A stretch of DNA of 64,000 bases from Skeletonema tropicum (GCA_037178625.1 JAWZXG010000028.1:124001-188000), one strand, 5' to 3'. Positions 41,573 through 53,046 are shown, numbered from the stretch's first letter. Made by a program: numbers and translations. Notes: generated by a model from the letters alone, not told the origin.

Positions 41573-43086
41573 AGGTATTGCAGGGGAGTGACTGCTACTG
41601 CCATGGTCATCACTGCCGAGCAGTGGAAGGAGTTGTGCAATTTGGAGCCGACCGATCTCGATAATGATATCAATCGCAGGTTGTCGACCTTGAAGTGCAA
41701 GCACAGCTTCATCAAAGCGACAAAAGAAGCAAGGCAACATCAAGTATTCACAGTCTTGCCGAGAGAATTCAAAAGTTATGAAGAAACGGAAAGACGATGG
41801 TATGAGTGATTTAGAGACTAAGAACAAAATTCTTCGTGAGATTGGAATTCAAAGTGGACAGCAATCACTCCGTGATGTATTTTCTCGGAGAAGTTCTAGT
41901 ACGTAGTTAATTGTTACTCCTATGTAATAGTTCAAAGTGGACAGCAATCACTCTGTGATATTGCTTGCTGGACCTGGCTGTGGCACGTGTATTATTGCTC
42001 TAGTAATAGGATGGATATCTACGAGTACTTGAATTTACTTTACTTTGACTTCTAAGTACTCCCCCTCCATGCATGCATTCATTTCTATTCATTTCCCACT
42101 TGGGAAGTTTGGCAATCTCCGCTGCCGAGGGGCCAGTGGAACGGACAGCCTTGGCTTCAGTAACGGCATCATTGAAAGACTTTACACTTCTGAAAATGCA
42201 GCCAATGATGCATGACGAGTGAATATACGAATCATGATTCAGTCATGACCATGACGCATAAACTAACAAAGTCACCAGAACTGCCAAGAGGAATTACTTG
42301 CAAACTCAACCAGGATGACCAATCACCTAGGCCTCTCCTTGATGCTGCTGCCCAATTTCGATAGCTACATTTCCATCCTCTGCACCCAGCCACTACACCA
42401 CTTCCAACGACACAAACTGAAAGTAACACTGGTTGATCGCATCCACGATAATCCAAGCGCTTGCAGTCGCCACCTTCCACCTTCCGTATCGAGTCGGATT
42501 CTACTGGTAATCCTGCAGAACAACGGTATTGTCATGTCGAGAGAGTCCCAATGCAAGTTGACCAATTGTTATTTTGGAAAATATGAATCCCAATTTGTTG
42601 CCCACTAGATAACTAGCCATAATGACTTGGCACTTCCTTCTGCGGTAAGAAGATCAAAGATAAACTAGTCACAGCATTTATTGAATGTCCCAAAACGCTT
42701 CCTTGAGTTCATTGGCGCTTCCACATAATGCAGATCTTTCCATCCTTACTATACAGCCCGTCACGTAAATCGATGCTTGGGATGGCAGTTACGTTATGAG
42801 TTATGAGGCAAGACGATGATAAAATTGCAGTGTTGATGAGGATGAAGGATGTAATGTGTATTTGCCCCGCCCGCCTGGTTCTGGTTGAATCTCCAGCCCT
42901 CCTCCTCCATTGTTGATTCATTCCATCAGCACTCTGTTTTTGAGAGTCATTGCTATCAGCGGCAGAATGAATGTCCACCGTCCACCCTCAGTTGCCTCTC
43001 TTATGAGACAATGATACAACGTTGTGTGGTGATGCTACATCGCTCGGTGCTCGGTGCGTACCTGTGCTGCTGTGTTTCCATATTCC

Positions 43087-43151
43087 GTTTCTGCCCAAAC
43101 TTGTCCCATTTCTGCCCAAACTTGTCCCATTTCTGCCCAAACTTGTCCCAG
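43087..43151. repeat. 21-bp triplicate in unit B
   Basis: Three direct copies of ttctgcccaaacttgtccca (plus t), also present at the same place in the other unit B copies. Confidence 0.9.
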
Positions 43152-43374
43152 GTTGATATCTCATGCATGCTCATGATGATTTAATTGTGTAAAAAGAGTG
43201 TAGAAGATACTCCACCACAAAGAATCACCACCCGCTAATTTTATTGTGTGGATGATTTGAAATTTTTTTTGTGGCATGTAGTGTTTTTTTGGCGCCAAGG
43301 CATAAAAATGTGGCGCCATCGGAGGGACAGCGGCATTTCACGATGGTGCACAGTTCCGCTAGCACTTCCGAACC

Positions 43375-44049
43375 ATGTCGACAGGTCAAACCACCCCTTC
43401 TGCTGGCCGCAACAGCAGGAGCGAGAGCGGCCGATCATCCCGACGTTCGAGAAGGGGAGAAGATACCACGCCTGCAAAGCTTTCAGTCCCCAAACATTTC
43501 TTCTTCAGCCGTGATGAGAGTCGTAATTGCTTCAATTTTCAGTTAAAGCCAACAGTTAACGCACACAAGAGAGTCATCTGTGATGGCTGCCTTTATACTC
43601 TAAATAACGCTGGAGGCATCCTCACCCCTGACCTTATCAGCAGGACACGCGGGACCAACGTAAAAAAGAAATGTCAACGGCCTTGGGACCAGACATGGAA
43701 AGACCACCCTGATCGTGGAAAAGTGCAACGACACAATGATTTCATGGCTCTATTCGAAGATGAAACAACAATTATTACTCCAGTCTCGCATCCTGTCGAT
43801 ATGCGGTCATTAAGAGGTTCGCCGGCAAAGAAGAAAAAGAAAAGCAAAGCTACAAATAACAAGCAGTCGAAAGAAACAGAAGAGCAAGAAGAGACAGAAG
43901 TGGATCTTCTTCTGCCTAAGAGACTCAATCCGGGAAGCATTGTAATTTTCGACCACAATGGTCACCTTACCGATGATGCTGTTTCACTGTTCGAACAAAA
44001 ATTAAAAACCTCGCGCAATGGTAAACTACCGCCGAATGATAACGATTAA
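43375..44049 (+). CDS. Unit B first frame, unknown DNA-element protein, copy 1
   Basis: 224 codons from an ATG. Ser/Arg-rich N-terminus (SGRSSRRSRRGEDTT), then KHFFFSRDESRNCFNFQLKP, a CDGCLY motif, KKKCQRPWDQTWKDH and a lysine-rich linker (SPAKKKKKSKATNN). It ends PPNDND and TAA. The next frame begins 12 bases later in the same reading frame, so this stop may split one larger gene. In this copy the downstream part is cut off at 44250. Family unknown. Confidence 0.5.
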   Translation: MSTGQTTPSAGRNSRSESGRSSRRSRRGEDTTPAKLSVPKHFFFSRDESRNCFNFQLKPTVNAHKRVICDGCLYTLNNAGGILTPDLISRTRGTNVKKKCQRPWDQTWKDHPDRGKVQRHNDFMALFEDETTIITPVSHPVDMRSLRGSPAKKKKKSKATNNKQSKETEEQEETEVDLLLPKRLNPGSIVIFDHNGHLTDDAVSLFEQKLKTSRNGKLPPNDND

Positions 44050-44281
44050 CGAGTTGCTGGAATGTTGTTGCAATGGATGTTTGATGAGCATGATGTCGAT
44101 GTGCCAGTTGCAAAGTTATTATCATTTACAAAACACCGACCAATGCTTGTTGCTAAGATGCCAGGGACCTATGCAGTCGAGGAAACAACAAGAAATAAAC
44201 GTGCACGGACAAAGAAAGCAGGTGACTGGCTAGATAGTCTCAAGTCTGGCGTCGTTAATTTGTCATGTTGCCGCGATTGAT

Positions 44282-44310
44282 AATAAATTTGTCTTGAAGA
44301 CAAATTTATT
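44282..44310. other. Perfect 29-nt palindrome near the 3' terminus, copy A
   Basis: 14-bp arms AATAAATTTGTCTT/AAGACAAATTTATT around one base; located about 30 bp from the element end. Confidence 0.9.
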
Positions 44311-44347
44311 TTCCATGCAAGTTGTGAATATCGCATTGTATCGTCCA

Positions 44348-45340
44348 CTAGGCAAAATAATCGCGTGGCAATTGGTATTCTTTCTTCGTTTCTTTCCATT
44401 TTTTGTTTGGGCTGGTTATGATTTCGGTGATGCGGTTCGTCAGGTCCTCTCTATTCTTTATTAAAGTACCACTCACTGCCTTTTGATAAGTTGTTTTCGT
44501 CATTTCATCAAGCTTTCTTTTGTTGTATCTTGTCTTGGTTTCTTCTGCCTTGCCGTCAAGGTACTTGACCCATTTGTCCCGCTTCTTGAAGAGTTTGCAG
44601 AGTTGGCCATCTTGGTTCGTCTTGCAATTGTGTAACCGTTCTACAGACACGCTCGGCCCTGTCCAATAAATCGCACTATCCGTCGGGTGCATAACATTTT
44701 TGGAACCAAGTGTTTTGCCCCTGCTGGTAGCAACGTGTCCTGTCCCAAGGCACTGGCTTCTCTCCCAGAGCTCATCTGACGGATCTATCACCATGCGATT
44801 CCATCGATCGTCCTTGCCGAACCCGGCCTCCATGCCCTGGCAGCGGTGTATTGTGATTGCGAATGCAATTTGCAGGGGCATGAACGTGGCAGTACAGCAT
44901 CCCTTGTTGCAGATGTGAGTGTAGGGTGGTATTGGCACGTGCTGAGTGGAGTGGTGGAGTGGAGTGATTGCAAATTTGTGTAAAGAGGGATGATTGATCA
45001 GTGCCATGCTATATTTCGAATTCAAGAATACATTTCTACATTCACTCACCGTTGGATTCTTTTTGTCCCAGGGTTCAATGCCTTGCCGCGGTTTGAAGTA
45101 TGGGAAATCAACGACTATATACTTTGGGAGGGATTCAACACCATTTGTGTTTGGTCCTACGGAGTGCTGCTCGTCATAAACGATGTCAATCACCTTCCCA
45201 ATCGCTCCAACGTACAGGCCAGAGTTCGGATCAATGTTCGCTGTCTCCAGGCACACGTGCACACCAACGGAAACGTCTAAAGTGTACAACATCTTTTTGC
45301 CGAAGAAATGCAACTGGTACACAGTGGGATTGCCAACCAT
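44348..45340 (-). pseudogene. PIF1/Helitron helicase C-terminal fragment, copy A
   Basis: 330 codons. GLYVGAIGKVIDIVYDEQ matches the PIF1 segment after helicase motif IV, YIVVDFPYF a conserved strand, and PLQIAFAITIHRCQGMEAG is motif V/VI (the family has PL.lA.AlTIHKsQG). The frame remains open upstream of its first Met to about 45430, so it is a truncated larger protein. Walker motifs, the Rep nuclease and the HUH residues are absent. The C-terminal 120 residues are basic and specific to this family. It cannot be active alone. Confidence 0.7.
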
Positions 45341-45529
45341 GTTGCTCTTGAATTGGCATCTGAGCCGTGCTACCGGTACTGACAGCCGTTTCTGACGAGA
45401 AATATTCTCCCTTTGTTGTATCCTTTATTGATTGTCGTTAATTTGTCATAATGCTCGATTGAAAATAAATTTGTCTTGAAGACAAATTTATTTTCCATGC
45501 AAGTTGTGAATATTGCATTGTATCGTCCA

Positions 45530-46036
45530 CTAGGCAAAATAATCGCGTGGCAATTGGTATTCTTTCTTCGCTTCTTTCCATTTTTTGTTTGGGTTGGTTA
45601 TGATTTCGGTGATGCGGTTCGTCAGGTCCTCTCTATTCTTTATTAAAGTACCACTCACTGCCTTTTGGTAAGTCGTTTTCGTCATTTTGTCGAGCTTTCT
45701 CTTGTTGTATCTTGTCTTGGTTTCTTCTGCCTTGCCGTCAAGGTACTTGACCCATTTGTCCCGCTTCTTGAAGAGTTTGCAGAGTTGGCCATCTTGGTTC
45801 GTCTTGCAATTGTGTAACCGTTCTACAGACACGCTCGGCCCTGTCCAATAAATCGCACTATCCGTCGGGTGCATAACATTTTTGGAACCAAGTGTTTTGC
45901 CCCTGCTGGTAGCAACGTATCCTGTCCCAAGGCACTGGCTTCTCTCCCAGAGCTCATCTGACGGATCTATCACCATGCGATTCCATCGATCGTCCTTGCC
46001 GAACCCGGCCTCCATGCCCTGGCAGCGGTGTATTGT
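45530..46036 (-). pseudogene. PIF1/Helitron helicase fragment, copy B, 3' part
   Basis: Encodes the same C-terminus as copy A from IHRCQGMEAG onward, with a handful of amino-acid changes (for example GYVATS for GHVATS). The matching upstream part lies beyond the nested insertion at 48428-48632. Confidence 0.65.
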
Positions 46037-46209
46037 TAGGGGGGAGCAAGCCCTGTGTTTTTTGGGGAGTCACGAGTGGTGCGCGCCAAGAATTTTCTCA
46101 AAATTTTTTGACCATGGCCAAAATTGGCCATCGCCTGATCGGAGTAAGAAATAGGACCCTTTGGCAGCTTATTCTCTGTTATTATTTGTTTTCATACTTT
46201 GAAACTGTT

Positions 46210-46244
46210 GGGGCGCATAGACGGGGGTATGGTCTATGCGCCCC
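46210..46244. other. 13-bp perfect hairpin at the start of the element gene
   Basis: Arms GGGGCGCATAGAC (46210-46222) and GTCTATGCGCCCC (46232-46244), 9-base loop. The second arm covers the possible start ATG at 46236. Confidence 0.85.
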
Positions 46245-46940
46245 AAGAGTTTGGTGGGCTCAAGTGCTCACCCTGTGGAGCTTTTGTTGCCAAACCAGCC
46301 AATTTTGTCGACAAAACTCCGATCTTCAAAAGACTCAACGCATCGGAGAGCTCGCCGATGCTCCGAAAGCAACAAGCAGAGATCTCAGCGGTGCACAAAA
46401 GCGACAATGGAAGAGAGTAATGATGATACCGCAATGGCGGCCGGTGCCGAGGCAGCGCCAAAGCCAAAAAAGAGAAAGAGGAAGAGAACTTTTAGCCGCA
46501 AAATAAAGGGTGGTGAGCAGAAGAAATCCAATGCACCGCATGCCCCGAACGTCCAGCGGAATCCGTCACAGCCAACAAAGGCGCCGACGTCAGATAATAA
46601 GAAGACGGATCCAAGAGTATACGATCTGAAGAGGGCAACGCAAAGGCGAGATAAACAAATAGAAGTATTGTCTGCTGATAACCAACAACTGAAAAGGAAA
46701 GTCGAGACTACCGCAAGAGAAATGCAATCGGTTGAACGTGAGACTGCAATGAAAGTGAGCGCCATTGAGAAGGGGGCAGAGAAATTGCAGGAGAGGGCTG
46801 AAAAGAAGATGCAGCGTGCAGCAGAGGCGACGACTACAGCTAATGTCAAAATGGCCGCCGCAACAAAAGCAGCTACTGACGCAAAAGAGATGAAGAAGGA
46901 GGCTTCAAAAGAGAAGACTATCGCAACAGTATTGGAATGA
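46236..46940 (+). CDS. Coiled-coil nuclear-type protein of the nested element
   Basis: 234 codons from an ATG inside the hairpin; an alternative start is ATG 46407 (MEESNDDTAMAAG). It has a strong basic cluster KPKKRKRKRTFSRKIKGG, likely a nuclear localisation or DNA-binding signal. A long predicted coiled coil then runs to the end (LKRATQRRDKQIEVLSADNQ, MKVSAIEKGAEKLQERAEKK, alanine-rich tail). No catalytic motif. It may be an accessory or dimerising protein of the element or a captured gene piece. Family unknown. Confidence 0.45.
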   Translation: MRPKSLVGSSAHPVELLLPNQPILSTKLRSSKDSTHRRARRCSESNKQRSQRCTKATMEESNDDTAMAAGAEAAPKPKKRKRKRTFSRKIKGGEQKKSNAPHAPNVQRNPSQPTKAPTSDNKKTDPRVYDLKRATQRRDKQIEVLSADNQQLKRKVETTAREMQSVERETAMKVSAIEKGAEKLQERAEKKMQRAAEATTTANVKMAAATKAATDAKEMKKEASKEKTIATVLE

Positions 46941-47620
46941 ACAATGAATATAGATCAATCAACCTTACAATATACACTCTCTATGGGTAATTGGCGTCGG
47001 ATGATAGCTTGGTTTGGTGGATCTAATGAAGTGGGGTCATGATAATCAATTATATCATGCAAAATTGTGAGACATCAGCTCAGCTCAGAAAGCTCTTCAT
47101 GGCATAATATGGATGCTAAGGGCATAGCATAACCCAAACAACAGCACCAATCGATGATATTGATCATGTTGGATGTTCCAGTCGATCAGTGTCCGATACA
47201 AACGACGATAACCGCTCAATCATCTCGCTCTACTGTTAGGACGACATATAATTATACAACAAAATCACTGCGCCTTTTTTCGTTTTATGAAAGTGGAGCT
47301 CATTCACAGCATTTAAATATAAACAACACCATCCAATATAGTCTGACTAGAGCAGGTCATCTTTATATGCTATATGTAACAGAACATGATATGATATGTG
47401 TAATCTAAGCCTGCCACAGAACATGATTCTCGACTCAACGCATGGAGCCATACGATGCCAATGTAGGATAATACGATGGCTGCAGACCCCATTCAACCAT
47501 ACAGCACCCTTCTATTAGTTACTATCGTCGATGTTGCTCAGCATTCAGGGTTGAATAAGTCGTAAAGTGGACGCTATATGCCCAAAACGCTAAAAATCAA
47601 TAATTTTGATGGCTCAAATT
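46941..47620. other. Non-coding interior of the nested element
   Basis: AT-rich, no frame with protein-like composition. I see no repeats shared with other parts of the window. Confidence 0.45.
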
Positions 47621-48419
47621 TCACCACACATGAGTATATATTAGATAGAACCAGTAACCCACAGCAATACCATGATGCGCAAACGTTGCTACAATATAGT
47701 TGAAACAATATCGTGGTGTTTTTTGGGTTGTAAATGCTGAGGTACTTATGATATTGTAGAATATGATGCCAAAATTGAGTTGTCGACGGTCGAGGAGATC
47801 GGCACCGGTGACACAATAAAACTCGGCTGTCTTTGTCCAAACCCACCAAAAGAGTCGCCCAAATTCATCCAAATGGTTATACAAAGGAATAGAACCACTG
47901 GTTAGGTGCTTAAATTCTTGAAACAGGTCGTGATATCGATTATTCACTATCTGGGCGGAAGTCGAGCGGCTCAAAATGTCTATTTTTGATATGTGATCGG
48001 AAGACAAACAGGTTGGAGCTGCTGATAAAAGCACAAAATGACCAACCATACCATATAGGATGATATGAGTGTCTCTATTATTGATGGATTTACGTATACT
48101 GCTGTGTAGGAGGTCTATACCGTCAAATCCGCCATGGTGGGCATGTTGTTCTAAAAGATTAGATGGTGTTTGGCGATATGTACTAATTCCTACAGTTTCG
48201 CTAAAAAGTTGGCGCCATATTTGACTCGACTCGCCTCCAAATCCATTCCCACGATGGCCAAAAGTGCCCCTATATGGAGGCTGATATCCACACAAGACAA
48301 AGATATAACACCACCAAACTTTGGGGATTTCTATTGGGGGTATAGATAAAGGTATTTGATCAATATTTGATGGAATATAAGAGGTTTGAAATTTGAATAT
48401 CAGGGGCGTGCACCCCCCT
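47621..48419 (-). other. Long open stretch in the nested element, minus strand
   Basis: Open for about 265 codons without an internal start near its beginning; the frame enters from the flanking helicase gene. Composition is odd (rich in I, H, W and Y; GYQPPYRGTFGHRGNGFGGE). It may be a decayed transposase or simply a stop-poor stretch; no motif supports coding. Confidence 0.2.
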
Positions 48420-48630
48420 AGTATTGTGATTGCGAATGCAATTTGCAGGGGCATGAACGTGGCAGTACAGCATCCCTTGTTGCAGATGTGAGTGTAGGGT
48501 GGTATTGGCACGTGCTGAGTGGAGTGGTGGAGTGGAGTGATTGCAAATTTGTGTAAAGAGGGATGATTGATCAGTGCCATGCTATATTTCGAATTCAAGA
48601 ATACATTTCTACATTCACTCACCGTTGGAT

Positions 48631-50283
48631 TCCCTTTTCCGACAGCTCTCCCAACATAGATCCAATAGTTCCAGACGCTTTTGTGTTCTGTGGAATTTCT
48701 CCAACTCCAACTGGCCGAGCTGCATTGCCATTATTGCTACGAAATACACCAGCATCGTCTGCTTCCAAGGGGGCGTTATCAACATTACCAACACCCATAT
48801 TGGTGCCATCATTATCACGTTCTCCTGACAGTCTAGCAACCGAAGTAGCATTACGACACGGATAATCCTTCACGGTAGAACCAGAAGACTCATGAAACAG
48901 GCGGTCGAGACAGCTGCGCGGAAGTCTACTGGTAGACGGAGAATCATATAAATGATCGCGAATGGTTTGGCGGCCCACAAGACTGCGATCTTCTGAGCAG
49001 CGGCGATATGCGCGAACAGTAGCAGGTTGTTCCCCAGCATGATACAGCAACGCCGGAAGATTAGTTGGGTCAACTGCTGACTCCTCATCAGAAGGAGTAG
49101 ACGCTGGTATGTCCGTTTCAGACGGATGATGAGTATTCACTGGAGTTGCGGCACTACCATTGCTCTCTTTAGGGCACTGCTGTTCGATGTCATAATTTTT
49201 TGATGATTGCTTTAACTTTAACAAAGAACTCGCCTGCTCGACAACGTCATAATCATTATTATTATCGCATGATCTCCATGATTTGCATGATGCATCAAAT
49301 GCTTCTGCCTGCTCAAAGTTAGTGCATCTAACATGAGCGGGAGAGATGCAATCGCCTTGCTTTGTCTGCAGAAGAGGTATATCATGCTCGTTCTTGTTGT
49401 TGTCGACAACATCTTTTTTGTTGCCCGCTGTCACACCGCCATTGCTGAAGTAAATGAAAATAGGGATAAGTAAGGATAAGTGATTAGTTTTTGACATGAC
49501 GACATTCATATGGGAGAAACAATACCAGTTCAAGTTTAAAATAAATTTGCATACATCACAATTTTATTTTTGGCATGAACTCTATGGAAGGTTAATACCA
49601 CACAGCAAAAAGCGACTTAAATGTAGATGAATGAGCGATCCTTTCTATGTTCGTACGATCACTCTACGTAATGTTTTACGCAGTGTTAAGCGTTTCGCTT
49701 ATACATGAAATTCTGAATCACATAAGACGCTTCTTCCAATTTCAGCTCATCTTAACAATACACTTTCGGACTTACCCATTAGACAATACGCTGGAACACT
49801 CTGGAGCAGCCAACGACTGCAAGTTATGACTGTTATTTACACAACGGCCATAATTCATTATTCCAGCTTTGCTTTCTGCATCCGCTTTGTAGAACTGAGC
49901 CGAGCTTGAACCGTTACAGGTAACGTTGCGATTGGAAATGACATTGTAAGCGATAGATAATTGTTCCTGTCTGGTGCGATATAGATCCATTACGCATCCT
50001 AGCTCAGACAATACATGTTTTAGTTCACGCATATTGCAAGAGGAAAGAACAAGCCTCAGAAGAGTATGTGGATCAGTAGAGTGTTCGAAGCATGGATTGC
50101 GCGATGATTGTAATTCTACTATTTCGCGGAAGATATGATCGCCTACACGCACTTTCGGCCATTGGACTTTGTAAATTATTTGACGAATAGACAGAAATGA
50201 GCATCTAACACCCTTCCGAGCGCTCTTGCTGTTCACGTCGGAAGAGGATGGTTGCTGTTGCTGCGCTTTCTCTCTTGAAGTGT
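48631..50283 (-). pseudogene. Two-exon gene fragment of unknown function
   Basis: Exon 50283-49776, intron 49775-49445 (331 bp, GT-AG, long for this window), exon 49444-48631. The first exon encodes SIRQIIYKVQWPKVRVGDHI and MRELKHVLSELGCVMDLY; the second is Ser/Asn/Asp-rich and disordered (HHPSETDIPASTPSDEES). Both ends are cut: on the right by a copia RNase H fragment at about 50284, on the left by the Helitron-like copy B at about 48632. Without those breaks it could be an ordinary host gene. I do not recognise a domain. The intact splice sites suggest a genomic fragment, not a retrocopy. Confidence 0.45.
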
Positions 50284-50815
50284 GCATGAAGTCGTGGGGG
50301 TGCATGATAATATGCCTGCCATCCTTTGGACTCGATATTTCATGGAGGCACAGGGATATCCACTCAAGCCATCTGTCATTCATCAAGACAACATGAGTGC
50401 CATGTTGCTAGAGACCAACGGGAGAGGCTCAAGCAGCAAGCGAACCAGACATATGAATGTCAGGTACTTCTTTGTAGCGGACGTGTTGAAGCGAAAGGAA
50501 GCAGTCTTACAATATTGTCCAACCGATGAAATGATCGGAGACTTCTTCACAAAACCTCTCGGCGGAGCAAAGTTCCGACGATTCAGGAACATTATCATGA
50601 ACATTACCCACGATGAGCATGGTCCAGTGGATGTTGATGAACTCATGGCCAGTCATTATGATAAGATGAAGGAAAGAATTGATGAGTCTAAACCAATGCA
50701 ATCCATTGATTCAGGCTCACAGGAGTGTGTTGGAAATCAGAGTGAACAGGATAAGTGGGCCGGCACGAAAGGTAAGAAGCAGCCCACGTATGCTGACGTC
50801 GTCTCTCGCAGCTAA
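50284..50815 (+). pseudogene. Ty1/copia RNase H fragment with C-terminal tail
   Basis: Encodes EVVGVHDNMPAILWTRYFM, then HQDNMSAMLLETNGRGSSSK, TRHMNVRYFFVADVL and EMIGDFFTKPLGGAKF. This is the terminal part of a copia RNase H domain; Asp in HQDN is one of the metal-binding residues, and DFFTKPL is the classic copia end. A tail of 80 residues rich in charged amino acids follows to a stop at 50815. Reverse transcriptase and everything upstream are missing; the fragment starts abruptly at the end of the neighbouring minus-strand gene. Confidence 0.8.
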
Positions 50816-51780
50816 TGCAATCACCTACCACCACGTATCAGCCAAGAAGGGCTGATCATGACAAGAGCCAAGATCGATGAGCTCACAATCGATAAAATAC
50901 GTATTACCCTAGTATAAGTAAAAGTTATCGATAGTGTGTTAAATAGATTGCTGGATCTTGGTGGGCGCAAAGGTTGGGGTGATCTCCACCATTATCTCCA
51001 GGAGAAGCCATTCTGCAACAACCACAGACACAAAATGCCGGGCAACACATAACACTGCTCATAATAATAAGTTGCGGCGATTTGTAATAGCTGCATAATG
51101 AGTCTTTCTATATATGATAATATAATTGATGTTTAATCTCTTTTTTAATCATTACACACCAAATGTACGTATTAATCGAGTAGTAGGTAGATTCATCCGC
51201 AGCTGGTTCGATGCCATCATCTGATTGGAAGGAAACTGTTAGTAGTCATACGATACTCTGAAACCAACGTGAATTGCTCATAATAGACGGATGCTGATAT
51301 TGCTTGGGAGAGAGCCCTCGACCTCCATTACTTTTGGCACCATTACTTCACTTCTTTTCTGTCAGATATGCACTCTCTTTTTGATGTTTTGTGGAAATTA
51401 TCCATGTCCAATTCCCACCTCCTGCCTCCTGTTTTAACCATGCCACTTCATACATCATGGAATACCCAGTCACACTCTCAAAGATATAGATCGCCGTCTA
51501 ATAGCATCCAGGTCGCGCTTGCAAATTGTTTAATGACAGAGCAACTACACCTATTCATCTGAATACCATACATACGTAAATGAAGAGCACTATCACACTC
51601 CTGATATTGCCCTGCCTTTTCCAACGGCGAGCGACGGTTGATGGATAAATAAGGGCACTATTTCACAGAAAGGATATAAGAGAGTGAGTTACTGCAATTG
51701 TACCATCTAACTTTAAGTTCATGGTGTGATGCAACCTGATGCAACGAGCAACATGCCAAAGACATCAACTCGCTCCTCGC

Positions 51781-51980
51781 TCCATTCACTCCAAGCTAGA
51801 CTCCGAGACACTCCATACCGCTCCGAGACAGACTCCGAGACAATCCGAGACAATCCGAGACAATCCGAGACAATCCGAGACAGACTCCGAGACACTCCGA
51901 GACACTCCATGACAAGCTCCGAGACACTCCATGACTGTTACATGCACACTCCATGACACACTCCATGAGACACTCCGTGA
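51781..51980. repeat. CTCCGAGACA-type minisatellite, locus 3
   Basis: Long array of gagacaatcc, gagacactcc and catgacactc units; expanded relative to the copy at 39003-39075. Confidence 0.85.
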
Positions 51981-52193
51981 CACCAACCCGGATCTTGCAG
52001 AACAACATATCTGGTACTACAACAAGCATTGCAGAGCAAATTTATAGACGGGTACATTGCACAAAAAAAAAACAGGCCCCGAGGGCCCGCGCCGCACTAC
52101 ACACCATACACAACATGCAGTCACAAATCGCCGCGCGCACCATTTCATACTGGAAATCACGTGTGGTGTGGGTGGCACGTCGGCAGGGTGTGA

Positions 52194-53046
52194 CATGCCG
52201 CCGAGACCTAGCGACAAAAGGAGCTTGTATGACAGGATGGCAGGAGATAATATATCTACAATGGTTGATGGACACTATATCTTTGATTTGCCTCTCTACA
52301 GTAATCTAGCATTCAGCTTAACGGTTGAAAGGGCGAAATATTTGGAGACGGAGCGTGTAGATGCTAATTCGGTTGCACAGTCCATCGTCAAAAGTGTCGA
52401 AAACTACGACTCCGCCAATAGGTAGGCTTGCTGAATTCAACTTGAACCGAGTTGCTGTTGCAAGAGGTGGGGAGCACAATCAGGCCCGTTATGATGAGGG
52501 AACTTGGGATTCATACTTCCAAGCCCCCGATTTCGACTGGAATATCATCAAGCAGACTGAGCGTCAGTGTATGCTCGTGTTCTGTGACCTATTCTCTACC
52601 GGCTATGCCCATTCTGCTCACTTGCCGTCTTCTATCTATTTGGTGGTCTCCGCCGTGACAATGTTAGTGCTCTCAAAGCGCCCTACATCTTCCCCCACTT
52701 GAGAAATATGAAAAATGAAAGTGTTGCAACTAGAATGACAAAAATTCTCCGCAATAATATTGAGCACGAGCTCCGTCGGAAAACGTTGTTCACGTCACGA
52801 TCGATGAGAAAGGGCAGCATGACGAGTTCCGGTTACACCGCCCGAGATCTATCTTACGAGGAGGAACTTGCTCGCAGTGGGCATACAATTCTACCCGCCA
52901 ACACCTTTGGAGAAGACAATGCTTCTATGGGCATCAGAAGAGCATCCCACCAAGAAGCAGAAGGCCACGGCAAGTACCCCTCCAGAATCAGAGACAGCCA
53001 ATGCAGGTACCACCTAACAATCAGCCTACAATACCGTTGTGGCTAA
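52194..53046 (+). pseudogene. Broken tyrosine recombinase (Crypton/DIRS-like), copy 2
   Basis: Same three frames and same two frame breaks as 39101-39961, with very few substitutions (for example SLYDRMAG for SLYGRMAG) and a two-codon-scale length difference after DWNIIK. Contains ARGGEHNQ, FGGLRRDN, TSRSMRKGSMT and ARSGHT. Inactive. Confidence 0.4.

Larger units (their letters stand above)
41573..44250 (+). repeat. Unit B, copy 1 (3'-truncated by a Helitron-like fragment)
   Basis: Matches the tandem units at 56227 onwards with a few substitutions (for example at 42249, 43553, 43917 and 43985), so it is the most divergent copy. It stops at SLKSG of the second frame, where helicase-element DNA begins. 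Confidence 0.9.
44251..45433 (-). mobile_element. Helitron-like 3' fragment, copy A
   Basis: Carries the C-terminal part of a PIF1-type helicase on the minus strand and, beyond its stop, a perfect 29-nt palindrome (44282-44310) followed by the sharp terminus ...AATTAACGAC. The same terminus and palindrome recur in copy B at 45434. A subterminal 3' hairpin and a PIF1 helicase fit a Helitron or Helitron2, although the canonical CTRR end is not visible. The 5' part is missing. Confidence 0.55.
46037..48420 (+). mobile_element. Nested DNA transposon, hAT-like ends, 2384 bp
   Basis: Inserted in the helicase sequence of copy B. Its ends are imperfect inverted repeats (TAGGGGGGAGCAAGCCC and, read inward from the right, TAGGGGGGTGCACGCCC). 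The word GTATTGT occurs at 46030-46036 and again at 48421-48427, restoring the uninterrupted sequence seen in copy A. TAGGG-type ends suit hAT elements, but they normally make 8-bp duplications and I can support 7. It encodes no recognisable transposase. Confidence 0.75.
45434..48632 (-). mobile_element. Helitron-like 3' fragment, copy B (split by a nested insertion)
   Basis: Starts with the same terminus (GTCGTTAATTTG on the plus strand) and palindrome (45464-45492) as copy A. It runs to 46036, is interrupted by the 46037-48420 insertion, resumes at 48421 and ends near 48632 where homology with copy A stops. Copies A and B differ by scattered substitutions. Confidence 0.6.
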
